10,778 bases of DNA from Victivallales bacterium (GCA_017458805.1 JAFTAC010000539.1:1-10778); one strand, 5' to 3'; counted from the first letter of the stretch, positions 1 through 6,092 are shown. The notes: generated from the letters alone by a model not told the origin. Translations and numbers: made by a program.

Positions 1-61
1 CTAACCACTAACCACTAACCACTAACCACTAACCACTAACCACTAACCACTAACCACTAAC
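1..61. repeat. Heptamer tandem array (CTAACCA)n, about 8.7 copies
   Basis: Perfect head-to-tail copies of the 7-bp unit CTAACCA (TGGTTAG on the other strand) run from the window edge, so the true left end is unknown. Because the unit length is not a multiple of three, the array cycles through all frames every 21 bp and carries a stop in each: TAG on the minus strand and TAA on the plus strand. The last codons and the TAG stop of coaC lie inside it. The same unit recurs after pnp at 8778-8931, so this is a dispersed repeat family. It resembles the short tandemly repeated heptamers described in cyanobacteria, but by form only. Confidence 0.95.
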
Positions 62-604
62 TTTCAATAGTTTCAGGACGGTGGCGACAATAGTAGTGAC
101 CTCTGCCAGGCGTCCTTGACCGTTTTCGCCACAAGCGACATGGCCTGTTTCGGGGCCGATGAACTGCACCTTGCGCTTCTTGAGCAGCTTGCAATTATCA
201 ACCGTCGCGGGGTGCTGCCACATGCGCGGGTTCATGGCAGGGGCGACCATGACGGGACCCGTGTGGGAGAGATAGTAGGTGGAGAGCGCGTCATCGGCGA
301 TGCCGTGCGCCATTTTCGCGAGGATGTTCGCCGTGGCTGGGGCTATAAGTAGGGCGGTGGCGCGGATGGCCAGCGCGATGTGGCCTGGCTGCCAGTCGGG
401 CATCTCCCAGAGGCTTGTGATGACGGGGTTGCGCGAGAGCGTCATGAAGGTCTGCGGGCAGACCAGCTTCTGCGCGGCTGCCGTCATAATCACCTGCACA
501 TCAACGCCGTTCTGCACAAGCTTGCTGGTGATGTCCGCTGCCTTGTAGGCGGCAATGGAGCCTGTCACCCCGAGAACCAGCAGTGGCTTCTTCTCCTCCG
601 TCAT
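50..604 (-). CDS. coaC: Phosphopantothenoylcysteine decarboxylase (CoaC, stand-alone)
   Basis: This 184-residue HFCD-family flavoprotein decarboxylates 4'-phosphopantothenoylcysteine to 4'-phosphopantetheine in cytosolic coenzyme A synthesis. Visible signatures are the N-terminal nucleotide-fold start VTGSIAAYKA (13-22), the active-site histidine in GHIALA (His75), the PAMN motif (Asn125) and the substrate-clamp cysteine in HVACGENGQGR (Cys158). These match the His75, Asn125 and Cys158 numbering of E. coli CoaBC (Dfp). Most bacteria fuse CoaC to CoaB (the synthetase); here the protein ends at the CoaC/CoaB boundary and no CoaB is in the window. The start overlaps the gmk stop as ATGA, implying translational coupling. 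The last residues VSG and the TAG stop are read from the heptamer array, so the repeat sets the C-terminus. It could be a naturally separate CoaC, or a CoaBC truncated by the repeat with coaB further left. Confidence 0.93.
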   Translation of the reverse strand: MTEEKKPLLVLGVTGSIAAYKAADITSKLVQNGVDVQVIMTAAAQKLVCPQTFMTLSRNPVITSLWEMPDWQPGHIALAIRATALLIAPATANILAKMAHGIADDALSTYYLSHTGPVMVAPAMNPRMWQHPATVDNCKLLKKRKVQFIGPETGHVACGENGQGRLAEVTTIVATVLKLLKVSG

Positions 605-1224
605 AGCCAGTTCTCCCTTGTGATGGCCTGCGTGCGGAAATGGGTTGCGTCAATGATTTTCGCAAGTGCTTCCGCGCTTTGATTGGAATCGTCATTGATT
701 AGGATGTAGTCATAGTCGCGCCAGTGCTCCATCTCCCCCTTGGCGTTGGCGAGGCGGCGCTGGATGGCCTCTTCGGAATCGGTCTTGCGTCCGCGCAGGC
801 GCCTTTCAAGCTCCTGCAGGGAAGGGGGCATGATGAAAACGGTGACCAACCTGCAGTAGAAGAAGGGGGTCGATTTCAGCTCCTCTTTTGCACGTCTCAT
901 TCCCTGGACGTCGATGTCCAGCAGGACATTCTCGCCGTCCTTGATGTAGTTGAGCTCGGATTTGAGCGTACCGTAGTAGAAGCCATGGACGTTGGCGCAT
1001 TCAAGGAAGTCGTGGTTCTGGATGTGCTTCTCAAAGGTCTCGTCGTCAATAAAATGATAGGCCATGCCATCCACTTCGTCACCACGCCGTGCGCGTGTCG
1101 TGCATGAGACGGAGAAGTGGAGTTTCTGGCGGAAGGCCCGCAGGGTATTGTAGATGGTGGTTTTCCCCACGCCGCTTGGGCCTGAGATGATGGCGATGAC
1201 GCCAAATGTCTGTTCAAGGTTCAT
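601..1224 (-). CDS. gmk: Guanylate kinase
   Basis: A 207-residue cytosolic enzyme that phosphorylates GMP (or dGMP) to GDP with ATP. The P-loop GPSGVGKTT is at residues 15-23. The GMP-binding guanylate kinase signature follows (Ser38 to Phe58, containing CTTRARRGDEVDG). The C-terminal part has the lid/arginine region GRKTDSEEAIQRRL and the family-typical DYDYILINDD. Length is normal for the family. The start ATG is 18 nt after the stop of the short upstream reading frame, with a weak AGGA about 11 nt before it. The stop overlaps the start of coaC. gmk next to CoaC-type genes is a common bacterial arrangement (gmk-rpoZ-coaBC), but no omega-subunit gene is present here. Confidence 0.96.
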   Translation of the reverse strand: MNLEQTFGVIAIISGPSGVGKTTIYNTLRAFRQKLHFSVSCTTRARRGDEVDGMAYHFIDDETFEKHIQNHDFLECANVHGFYYGTLKSELNYIKDGENVLLDIDVQGMRRAKEELKSTPFFYCRLVTVFIMPPSLQELERRLRGRKTDSEEAIQRRLANAKGEMEHWRDYDYILINDDSNQSAEALAKIIDATHFRTQAITRENWL

Positions 1225-1242
1225 GGGGTGTTCAGATCCTAA

Positions 1243-1437
1243 TTATTGTATTTCAACGATAAGCTGCTCGGCCTTTTCGCGGACTTTCCGCAGGTTTTGC
1301 TGTCCCATGCGCAGGAGGGTTTTCTGAGCGGGGGAGAGAGCCTCCAGTTCAGGGTATTTCCAGGTGAACAGGCCGTCGGCGACCTTGTTCATCGGTGGAT
1401 TGGATTCGTACAAAGGAACTTGCCGCAGCTTTTCCAT
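1243..1437 (-). CDS. C-terminal fragment of DUF3014 protein (after in-frame stop)
   Basis: A 64-residue reading frame whose second half, KYPELEALSPAQKTLLRMG followed by QQNLRKVREKAEQL, matches from memory the conserved C-terminal end of DUF3014 proteins, where an aspartate/glutamate-rich stretch leads into LSxGQKxLLRMGxxNxxxxKxxL. It is in exactly the same frame as the upstream 214-residue protein and is separated from it only by a TAA, a Ser codon and an Ala codon before this ATG. No Shine-Dalgarno sequence precedes the ATG. It is best read as the severed tail of one ancestral gene of about 280 codons. It might still be made by stop readthrough or by re-initiation a few bases after the stop. 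Function of the family is unknown. It was considered as an omega subunit (rpoZ) because of its place beside gmk, but no omega motif is present. Confidence 0.6.
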   Translation of the reverse strand: MEKLRQVPLYESNPPMNKVADGLFTWKYPELEALSPAQKTLLRMGQQNLRKVREKAEQLIVEIQ

Positions 1438-1443
1438 GGCGGA

Positions 1444-2088
1444 TTACAGGAGTTGCTCAGGCGTCTGGTCGGTGTGGCCGAAGGCGTTCATGGCACTTTG
1501 CAGGGAAGGCTTGATGGCGCGAAAGACATTGCCCGCCAATTCGGCGTCAAGAGAGCAGAAAAGCTCCACGAAAGGTGCGTATCGTGCCTCTGTCTCGGGC
1601 GTCAGAAACCACTCGTCATTCTCCTTCACGGCAGCGAAGACGTTGCCGCTTTTGAATGCGCCAAGGGACTTCACAGGGATGAAACCCATGGTCACCTCAT
1701 CGAGCATGGTAATAAAACGAGTTGCAAAATCGCCGTCTATCAGCTGCTTCCAGAGGGGGGCGTCGCTGAGGTCGCCCAGTTCGGGCGGAGGCTCAACAGG
1801 AAAATCCTCGACTGGTGGCAGCGATGCCTCCTCTGCTTCTTTTGCCTGCTGTTCTGCGGGTGGCTGCTGCAAGGGCGTGGCACCATCCTGTGAATTGTTT
1901 GCCACGTTGTTTTCTTGTTGAGGCAAGGAGGGCAGGGAAGGGCGCATCTCCGTTGTTTCGTTTGTCTCGACTGGCTGCGTTTCTGTTTTGCGCGTGCCGA
2001 GGTAAAGCCAGGTCAGAAGAGCCACCATCGCCACCGCTGGCAGGAGTGATACGATGATTTTCTTGAGTGATTGCTTATCCAGTGACAT
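1444..2088 (-). CDS. Membrane-anchored DUF3014 protein, N-terminal part
   Basis: A 214-residue protein. A short basic N-terminus (MSLDKQSLKK) leads into one hydrophobic helix (about residues 11-30, IIVSLLPAVAMVALLTWLYL), then a low-complexity linker rich in Pro, Glu and Gln (about 33-100), then a globular domain starting near LGDLSDAPLWKQL. The globular part (FATRFITMLDEV..., then RYAPFVELFCSLDAE and the following helix) follows the DUF3014 pattern of a SDA segment, an RFV-VDN-like segment and RYxPLVxxxxSLD. The likely topology is a single-pass inner-membrane protein with the domain in the periplasm. The domain is cut before its conserved C-terminal end, which lies in the same frame just beyond the TAA. 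The molecular role of DUF3014 is unknown. It lies 31 nt downstream of the GNAT gene. The start has no good Shine-Dalgarno sequence. Confidence 0.75.
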   Translation of the reverse strand: MSLDKQSLKKIIVSLLPAVAMVALLTWLYLGTRKTETQPVETNETTEMRPSLPSLPQQENNVANNSQDGATPLQQPPAEQQAKEAEEASLPPVEDFPVEPPPELGDLSDAPLWKQLIDGDFATRFITMLDEVTMGFIPVKSLGAFKSGNVFAAVKENDEWFLTPETEARYAPFVELFCSLDAELAGNVFRAIKPSLQSAMNAFGHTDQTPEQLL

Positions 2089-2119
2089 TAAGAAGGCCTA
2101 GTGCTCCATGAAAAATGGC

Positions 2120-2602
2120 CTACAGCTCCATATAATAGGTCACATGCTCTAGGGAACGGTTGAAGCCCGCGCGCTTGTAGGCGCGGCGCGCGGGGGCGTG
2201 CGCCTCGTCCAGCCCCGTGAAGACCTTTGCAACGACCATGCCCTTCTCGCGGAAGTAGTCCAAAACTGCCTTGTAGAGCTGCTGGCCAATGCCCTTGACG
2301 CCGCAGCTCTTGTCCGCCGCATTATGGCCGACCGTGCCGATTTTGGAGGCGAAATCAAGGCTGCATCCCGCGAAACCGACGATGCGCCCCTCCTCTTCGC
2401 AGACGAAGAAGTTCTCGGGGTGCTCGGCAAGCTGCTGCCGCACGGTAATGCCTTTGGAAACGTCGTCGCCTTCAGGGCGCAGGATATCGGCGATTCTGTC
2501 ACCGAGCCTGGCGCGGCTGACCTTGTTGATGGGCTTCCATGCCATGTTGGCAAGTGCGACGACCGCTTCGGTGTCCTCTGGACGGAATTTTCTGACGCTC
2601 AT
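2120..2602 (-). CDS. GNAT-family N-acetyltransferase
   Basis: A 160-residue single-domain protein of the GNAT superfamily, which transfers an acyl group from acyl-CoA to an amine. The opening MSVRKFRPEDTEAVVALAN is the usual first strand and helix. FFVCEEEGRIVGFAGC (65-80) is the beta2-beta3 hairpin. VGHNAADKSCGVKGIGQQL (91-109) is motif A with the pyrophosphate-binding GxGxG-like loop at 101-106. HAPARRAYKRAGF (135-147) is motif B. The substrate cannot be told from sequence. It sits between the hexosaminidase (24 nt) and DUF3014 (31 nt) genes on the same strand, so it is probably co-transcribed, but this does not define its role. There is no clear Shine-Dalgarno before the ATG. Confidence 0.85.
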   Translation of the reverse strand: MSVRKFRPEDTEAVVALANMAWKPINKVSRARLGDRIADILRPEGDDVSKGITVRQQLAEHPENFFVCEEEGRIVGFAGCSLDFASKIGTVGHNAADKSCGVKGIGQQLYKAVLDYFREKGMVVAKVFTGLDEAHAPARRAYKRAGFNRSLEHVTYYMEL

Positions 2603-2626
2603 AGTATCAAAAACTCAGAAGATTAT

Positions 2627-4756
2627 TTATGGAAGTAACTGCCAGTGAAGCTCTTTTGCCTGCTTTCTAGCTGCATGCTTCTTCAGTTCCTGTGCAAGTT
2701 GCTTGAAGAAGGCAAGAAGCGTACTGAGGGCCTGGAGGGAGGCGGGCACAACCCAGCCTGGCTTGCACTGCTCGAAATCGGCGATGTGGTGAATCAGCTC
2801 GTCGGTTGCCTTGAGGGTGCTGGTGGCCATGCTCTTCAGAACCATGCCAGGCTTCAGCTTCGCGCGCAAATCAAGCAGGTAGGCGAAGGCGTCGGCGACC
2901 GCCTGGATACGGATGGCGTCGCCGCGCAGGCTGAGGAGGCACATGGAATCCTGCTCCAGAAGCCCTGGCTTGGCAAGCATCTCCTTCAGGAGGGCATCTG
3001 CCTCGGCAGCCAGTTTGGAGGCAGTCTGCAGGTTCTCTAGCGCACCGTCGGCGGCTTCAAGCGCATCAAGTGCCTCGCCTGGATAGGGGCGCGGGAATGG
3101 CTTCCCCGCACGGATATAGGTATAGCTGTAGTTGACGCAGGTGCCATAGTTTGGCGTGGTGACCGCCTGCAGAATCTTGTCTGCTGCAGCGATATACTTG
3201 TCGGCATCTTCGCCGAAGCGGGAGGTGGCCCAACGCTTCTGGACCTTCTCGTATTTCTGGCCCTTGGTGGACTCCCATGCGTATGCGGCCAGGAGTGCCT
3301 CGTGGTCGAGGTGCGACGGGTCGTGTACTGCGTAGGAGACGGCCCCCACAGCCCCCTCCTTCTCAGCCATCTTCAGCATGAGCTCGATGTTGGGGCGGCG
3401 GTAGTCGTAGGAGCTCCAGTTGAAGTAGCAGGTCATGGGGGCGACCCAGCCGTCGATGCCCAGCTTCTTGCCGAGGGAGACGCGCGTCTGGTCGTTGAGT
3501 TCGTTGTTGCGGTACCACCACCAGTGCAGGATCAGCTTGTCCTTCAGACCCGCCTTCTCCAGGCGCTTCACGAACTTCGCGTCGAAGGCGCTCATGTGGC
3601 GTGTGAGCTGGTCGTTCCACATCACGACCTTTTTCACGCCCTTCTTGACAAGCATATCGACGAGCCAGAATACGTAGTCGAGCAGGTTCTCCTCTGCCTT
3701 CTTCTTCTTGCAGACGGGGCACTTGCACCAGGGGTCGCCGACCTTTCCGAAGTCGTCAGGCATGGGATAGTCCGGCCAGACCTCGTCCATCTGGATGTGG
3801 AAGTAGTCGGCGCCGTTGGGATAATACTTGTCCAGAATCGAGCCATAGAGCTTTTCAACAAAGGCACGCGTCTCCTTGGAGGTGATGCAGTACCCAACGC
3901 CAGTGGGGTTGCCGTTTTCGTCCTTTGCGGAGATTTCAGGTATCTCCCTGGCGAAGAATGTGTTGTGGCCAAAACTGTTGAAGAATGGGACGACCGTGAT
4001 GCCGCGTTCGCTGGCGTAGGTGATGACATCTGCGAGCAGTTCAGGCTTTTCGCGCATGGAGGGGAGGTAGTTCTCCTGGTTCCAAGTCTCCTTTTCAGGG
4101 GAGTACCACTTGAGGGTGTGGACGGTTTTCAGGTCGTCGCGCCCAGGCACGGGCACCATCAGGAATTCGGTCGGCTTGTCAGGCCCTTCATAGCGGCAGC
4201 TGCCCCAGCAGCCATAGAGTCCGATGCCCAGGGTGTTCAGCTTCAGGGCGGAGAGCTGGTCGATGGTGCGCATCCAGTCGTTGATGTCCATGCGGTCGGG
4301 GCCCCACTTGTTCTCCACGAAGATGCCGCGCACGGGCAGGACAGGCCAGTCCTTGACAAGCAGGTTCGGCTGGTTCTTGCACTCCATAAAGGTTTTCAGG
4401 ATGGCGGCGGCGGTATGGGCGGCCCAGACGGTTCCCTCCTGCGCGGGCGTGCGTATGGTGATGACGCTGCCCTTGACGGTCAGCTCGTAGTATTCCTTGC
4501 GGGAGAGCTCAGGCACCTTGGAGAGGTCGAAATTCTCGGGTTCCTCGACTATCGCCTCCACCTCGAACTTCTTCTTGTTGGCCACGACACGGATGCCCGC
4601 GCCGTTCAGGATGGACCTGATGGCTTTTCTCTGGAGAGGGGATACATTCCTTGTCTCTAGCCTGACATCACTGGAAAGCTCGCTGTTTCCTTCCAGTTTT
4701 TCAACAATCTTCGGCTGTGGCAACAATCCGGGGATGTCAATAGTGCGGGATGCCAT
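2627..4756 (-). CDS. GH20-like beta-N-acetylhexosaminidase, probably cytoplasmic
   Basis: A 709-residue protein. Residues about 10-135 resemble the GH20 N-terminal accessory domain (starting LPQPKIVE). Residues about 136-500 look like the catalytic barrel: PVRGIFVENKWG, then ITVVPFFNSFGHN (253-265) in place of the usual PGH segment, then FHIQMDEVWPDYP (319-331) holding the Asp324-Glu325 pair expected for substrate-assisted hydrolysis of terminal N-acetylhexosamine. WCKCPVC (343-349) follows, an unusual CxCxxC. Trp-rich HWWWY (411-415) and the Trp of YAW near 494 could line the sugar site. Residues about 500-709 are mostly helical. The start at 4756 is chosen because AAGGAGG lies 9 nt upstream; the frame stays open 46 codons further but without an SD. 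No signal peptide is seen from this start, so it may act on imported amino sugars or recycled peptidoglycan or glycan fragments. It is the first gene of the likely minus-strand unit. Substrate is not determined. Confidence 0.82.
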   Translation of the reverse strand: MASRTIDIPGLLPQPKIVEKLEGNSELSSDVRLETRNVSPLQRKAIRSILNGAGIRVVANKKKFEVEAIVEEPENFDLSKVPELSRKEYYELTVKGSVITIRTPAQEGTVWAAHTAAAILKTFMECKNQPNLLVKDWPVLPVRGIFVENKWGPDRMDINDWMRTIDQLSALKLNTLGIGLYGCWGSCRYEGPDKPTEFLMVPVPGRDDLKTVHTLKWYSPEKETWNQENYLPSMREKPELLADVITYASERGITVVPFFNSFGHNTFFAREIPEISAKDENGNPTGVGYCITSKETRAFVEKLYGSILDKYYPNGADYFHIQMDEVWPDYPMPDDFGKVGDPWCKCPVCKKKKAEENLLDYVFWLVDMLVKKGVKKVVMWNDQLTRHMSAFDAKFVKRLEKAGLKDKLILHWWWYRNNELNDQTRVSLGKKLGIDGWVAPMTCYFNWSSYDYRRPNIELMLKMAEKEGAVGAVSYAVHDPSHLDHEALLAAYAWESTKGQKYEKVQKRWATSRFGEDADKYIAAADKILQAVTTPNYGTCVNYSYTYIRAGKPFPRPYPGEALDALEAADGALENLQTASKLAAEADALLKEMLAKPGLLEQDSMCLLSLRGDAIRIQAVADAFAYLLDLRAKLKPGMVLKSMATSTLKATDELIHHIADFEQCKPGWVVPASLQALSTLLAFFKQLAQELKKHAARKQAKELHWQLLP

Positions 4757-4765
4757 AGTTTCTAG

Positions 4766-4772
4766 CCTCCTT
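4766..4772 (-). promoter_or_regulatory. Shine-Dalgarno deciding the hexosaminidase start
   Basis: AAGGAGG on the minus strand lies 9 nt before the ATG at 4756. This is one of the best SD sequences in the window and argues against the longer frame that begins at 4894. Confidence 0.85.
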
Positions 4773-4808
4773 GATTCCCAATAATGGGTAAATGAATAAT
4801 CTGCATAC

Positions 4809-4829
4809 GGGAAAATGAATACATTTCCC
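4809..4829. promoter_or_regulatory. Palindrome in the hexosaminidase leader (possible operator)
   Basis: GGGAAAATG, four bases, then CATTTCCC form an inverted repeat with one unpaired A, about 55 nt upstream of the hexosaminidase start and about 30 nt downstream of the candidate -10. It could be a repressor site or an RNA hairpin. This is seen in sequence only. Confidence 0.3.
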
Positions 4830-4858
4830 CACGCGGATGAAAAACAAATAGCACAGTG

Positions 4859-4888
4859 ATAATATATTGCTACAACGATGTTTTTCAA
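4859..4888 (-). promoter_or_regulatory. Candidate sigma-70-type promoter for the hexosaminidase unit
   Basis: On the minus strand TTGAAA (4888-4883) is followed after 16 nt by TATATT (4866-4861), or after 18 nt by TATTAT (4864-4859). The stretch is AT-rich and about 100 nt upstream of the start. Placement fits a leader carrying the palindrome at 4809-4829. Confidence 0.4.
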
Positions 4889-4926
4889 ATGCAAAAAACA
4901 AAAAAACTACGGATGGCGCATGGACA

Positions 4927-5043
4927 AAAAAGGGCTGTTGCAAAACTTTATGAAAACATCTTTTTCCGCGTGTTCACGCGGAAAAAGATGAATCTTCCTA
5001 CAGGATCATAGACCCTGGCTACAGTTTTGCAACAGCCCTTTTT
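4927..5043. mobile_element. 117-bp MITE-like element with 21-bp perfect terminal inverted repeats
   Basis: The arms 4927-4947 and 5023-5043 are perfect inverted repeats. Each arm reads AAAAAGGGCTGTTGCAAAA and then CT, from the outside inwards. The GGGCTGTTGCAAAA end resembles termini of several DDE-transposase insertion sequences as I recall them. The interior is non-coding and holds a perfect palindrome at 4957-4990. No target-site duplication is apparent, since the flanks just outside do not form a direct repeat. Because runs of A/T flank both arms, the transcript from either strand would fold into a long hairpin ending in U residues, so the element could also terminate rpsD transcription on the minus strand. 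Alternative: a purely native bidirectional terminator. Confidence 0.6.
4957..4990. repeat. Perfect 14-bp-arm palindrome inside the MITE-like element
   Basis: Arms CATCTTTTTCCGCG (4957-4970) and CGCGGAAAAAGATG (4977-4990) are exact reverse complements around TGTTCA, whose outer T and A can also pair. This would be a very stable hairpin in RNA or extruded DNA. Confidence 0.85.
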
Positions 5044-5047
5044 GAGT

Positions 5048-5067
5048 TTCCAAAGTTGACTTTGGAA
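5048..5067 (-). terminator. Hairpin just after rpsD
   Basis: TTCCAAAG, a TCAA loop, then CTTTGGAA on the minus strand form a perfect 8-bp stem that begins 16 nt after the rpsD stop. No U-tract follows directly, so alone it is a weak terminator. With the next element it may protect or end the rpsD transcript. Confidence 0.4.
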
Positions 5068-5083
5068 GAAACCACCAAATGAA

Positions 5084-5746
5084 TTAGCGGGCGTAGTATT
5101 CGATAACCTTTGTGATTTCGACGCCGTTCTGGATTTCATCGGGCAGCGGCTCGTGGAGCACGGTCACCTTGTCGTCGCTCTTTTCAAAATAGGGCGGGAC
5201 GGGGGCGTCGTTGTTCTTGGCGATCTCGATGATGGTGGTCGATTTCGGGTTGATGGAAATGACCTGGCCAGCCTTCAGGCGATAGCCGCCGCGGTTAACG
5301 ATCTTGCCGTCAACCAGGATGTGGCGGTGCGAGACAATCTGGCGGGCGGCGAAGATGGTCGGCGCAAGACCAGACTTATAGACGGCGGTGGTGAGGCGCA
5401 TTTCGAGGTTGGCAAGAAGCTTGTCACCTGTCACGCCGCTACCCTGGCGGGACTTCTCATAGAGGAAGCGGAGCTGGCGTTCGCCCAGGTCGTAGTAGGT
5501 GCGCAGAATCTGCTTCGCCTGAAGCAGGGAGCCATACGTGGAGAGCTTGCCGCGGCGCTTGGTGGGGCCGTGTTGGCCGGCGGGATAGGTGCGGCCTTCG
5601 GTCGCGATTTCCTGACCGTCTTTGTTCTTCTTCGTGCGGCTGTTGGTCGGGCAGTTGGGCTTGCCCCACAGGCAATAGCCAACTCTACGGCACATGGTGT
5701 GCTTCGGTCCTTTCACGCTTTTCTTAGCTTTCGCTGCGTCTGCCAT
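5084..5746 (-). CDS. rpsD: 30S ribosomal protein S4
   Basis: A 220-residue primary 16S rRNA-binding protein that nucleates 30S assembly. The N-terminal region has CRRVGYCLWGKPNCP with cysteines at 19, 25 and 32, a zinc-binding-like variant of the S4 N-terminus. A basic region, the conserved YGSLLQAKQILRTYYDLGERQL, and a typical S4 RNA-binding domain follow (about 115-170), including ARQIVSHRHILVDGKIVNRGGYRL. The C-terminus EVITKVIEYYAR-like ending (here VEITKVIEYYAR) is family-typical. The start at 5746 is supported by AAGGAGA 4 nt upstream; the frame stays open nearly 100 codons further, but that part lacks S4 similarity. The gene stands alone rather than in the rpsM-rpsK-rpsD-rpoA cluster seen in many bacteria, and is divergent from rpsO. 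Confidence 0.97.
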   Translation of the reverse strand: MADAAKAKKSVKGPKHTMCRRVGYCLWGKPNCPTNSRTKKNKDGQEIATEGRTYPAGQHGPTKRRGKLSTYGSLLQAKQILRTYYDLGERQLRFLYEKSRQGSGVTGDKLLANLEMRLTTAVYKSGLAPTIFAARQIVSHRHILVDGKIVNRGGYRLKAGQVISINPKSTTIIEIAKNNDAPVPPYFEKSDDKVTVLHEPLPDEIQNGVEITKVIEYYAR

Positions 5747-5837
5747 GTTTTCTCCTTGTGCTATGGCGTTGTTGTTCTGCGGCTTTTGTTGGCGCCCTCC
5801 ATAAATCGGTTCCATCATGCGCGTTCTGCATCTGGAA

Positions 5838-5856
5838 TCCAGCTGTTCAAGCTGGA
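5838..5856 (-). promoter_or_regulatory. Hairpin in the rpsD leader
   Basis: TCCAGCT, TGAAC, AGCTGGA on the minus strand form a perfect 7-bp stem with a 5-nt loop, about 90 nt upstream of the rpsD start. Directly downstream, TTCCAGA offers a competing partner for the AGCTGGA arm. Confidence 0.4.
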
Positions 5857-5900
5857 GAGGACTGTTCCGCTTTCCTTGAAAAATCAAGTTCTTTAATATA

Positions 5901-5910
5901 CACCTCCTTT
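5901..5910 (-). promoter_or_regulatory. Orphan strong Shine-Dalgarno-like site
   Basis: AAAGGAGGTG on the minus strand is an almost complete match to the 16S 3' end but lies about 155 nt upstream of rpsD. No ATG, GTG or TTG follows at normal spacing. ATT, 5 nt after GGAGG, would open a 16-codon frame, and a TTG in the rpsD frame is 15 nt away. Both are poor starts. It may be a standby or regulatory ribosome site, or chance. Confidence 0.3.
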
Positions 5911-5951
5911 GGGCAAAAACAAATCGGTTCCGCATTTTTTGGCTTTCCGCC

Positions 5952-5965
5952 GCTGGAAATCCAGC
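5952..5965. promoter_or_regulatory. Short palindrome GCTGGA-AA-TCCAGC
   Basis: A perfect 6-bp inverted repeat with a 2-bp centre, sharing its core with the hairpin at 5838-5856. It falls inside the putative rpsD leader. It could be an RNA element or a protein site. Confidence 0.3.
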
Positions 5966-6003
5966 AAAAATCATCGAACCAGTTGGAAAAAAGCAAATAT
6001 CGG

Positions 6004-6033
6004 TATATATTATTTCATTCAAAATCTTGTTAA
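6004..6033 (-). promoter_or_regulatory. Candidate rpsD promoter
   Basis: TTAACA (6033-6028) and TATATA (6009-6004) on the minus strand are 18 nt apart in the most AT-rich part of the divergent region. This would give a leader of about 250 nt containing the hairpins and the orphan SD-like site. Confidence 0.35.
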
Positions 6034-6092
6034 TTGCCAAGTTTTGGAAACCTGGGGCATGACTGTCTTATCGGGAAAAGCTTTCCGGAGTA

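Larger units (their letters stand above)
1243..2088 (-). pseudogene. DUF3014 locus interrupted by in-frame TAA
   Basis: The two reading frames above are one continuous frame (the starts differ by 651 nt, or 217 codons) broken only by a TAA at 1444-1446. The DUF3014 similarity runs through on both sides of the stop, and no shift of frame is needed. A single change such as CAA to TAA would explain it. Alternatives are a sequencing or assembly error, stop-codon readthrough, or a gene that works as two polypeptides through re-initiation at the ATG 6 nt after the stop. The family assignment is from memory and was not searched. Confidence 0.55.

Noticed and set aside
1243..1437. The 64-residue frame as rpoZ (omega), given its place beside gmk
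   Set aside because: No omega motif; its conserved block matches the end of DUF3014 and it shares frame with the upstream gene.
4757..4894. 46-residue N-terminal extension of the hexosaminidase, with some hydrophobic stretches
   Set aside because: Lacks an SD, is AT-rich, is not a convincing signal peptide, and contains the candidate leader; the AAGGAGG supports 4756.
4927..5043. Integron attC or phage attachment site
   Set aside because: No integrase, no attC core motifs, and the perfect symmetric ends fit a transposon-like element better.
5891..5910. Short upstream peptide starting at ATT after the orphan SD
   Set aside because: A 16-codon frame with a very rare start codon and no recognisable sequence; kept only as part of the leader observation.
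5747..6040. About 98 extra codons open in frame upstream of rpsD
   Set aside because: They lack S4 similarity, the internal ATG has a good SD and gives normal S4 length, and the segment contains the AT-rich promoter-like stretch.
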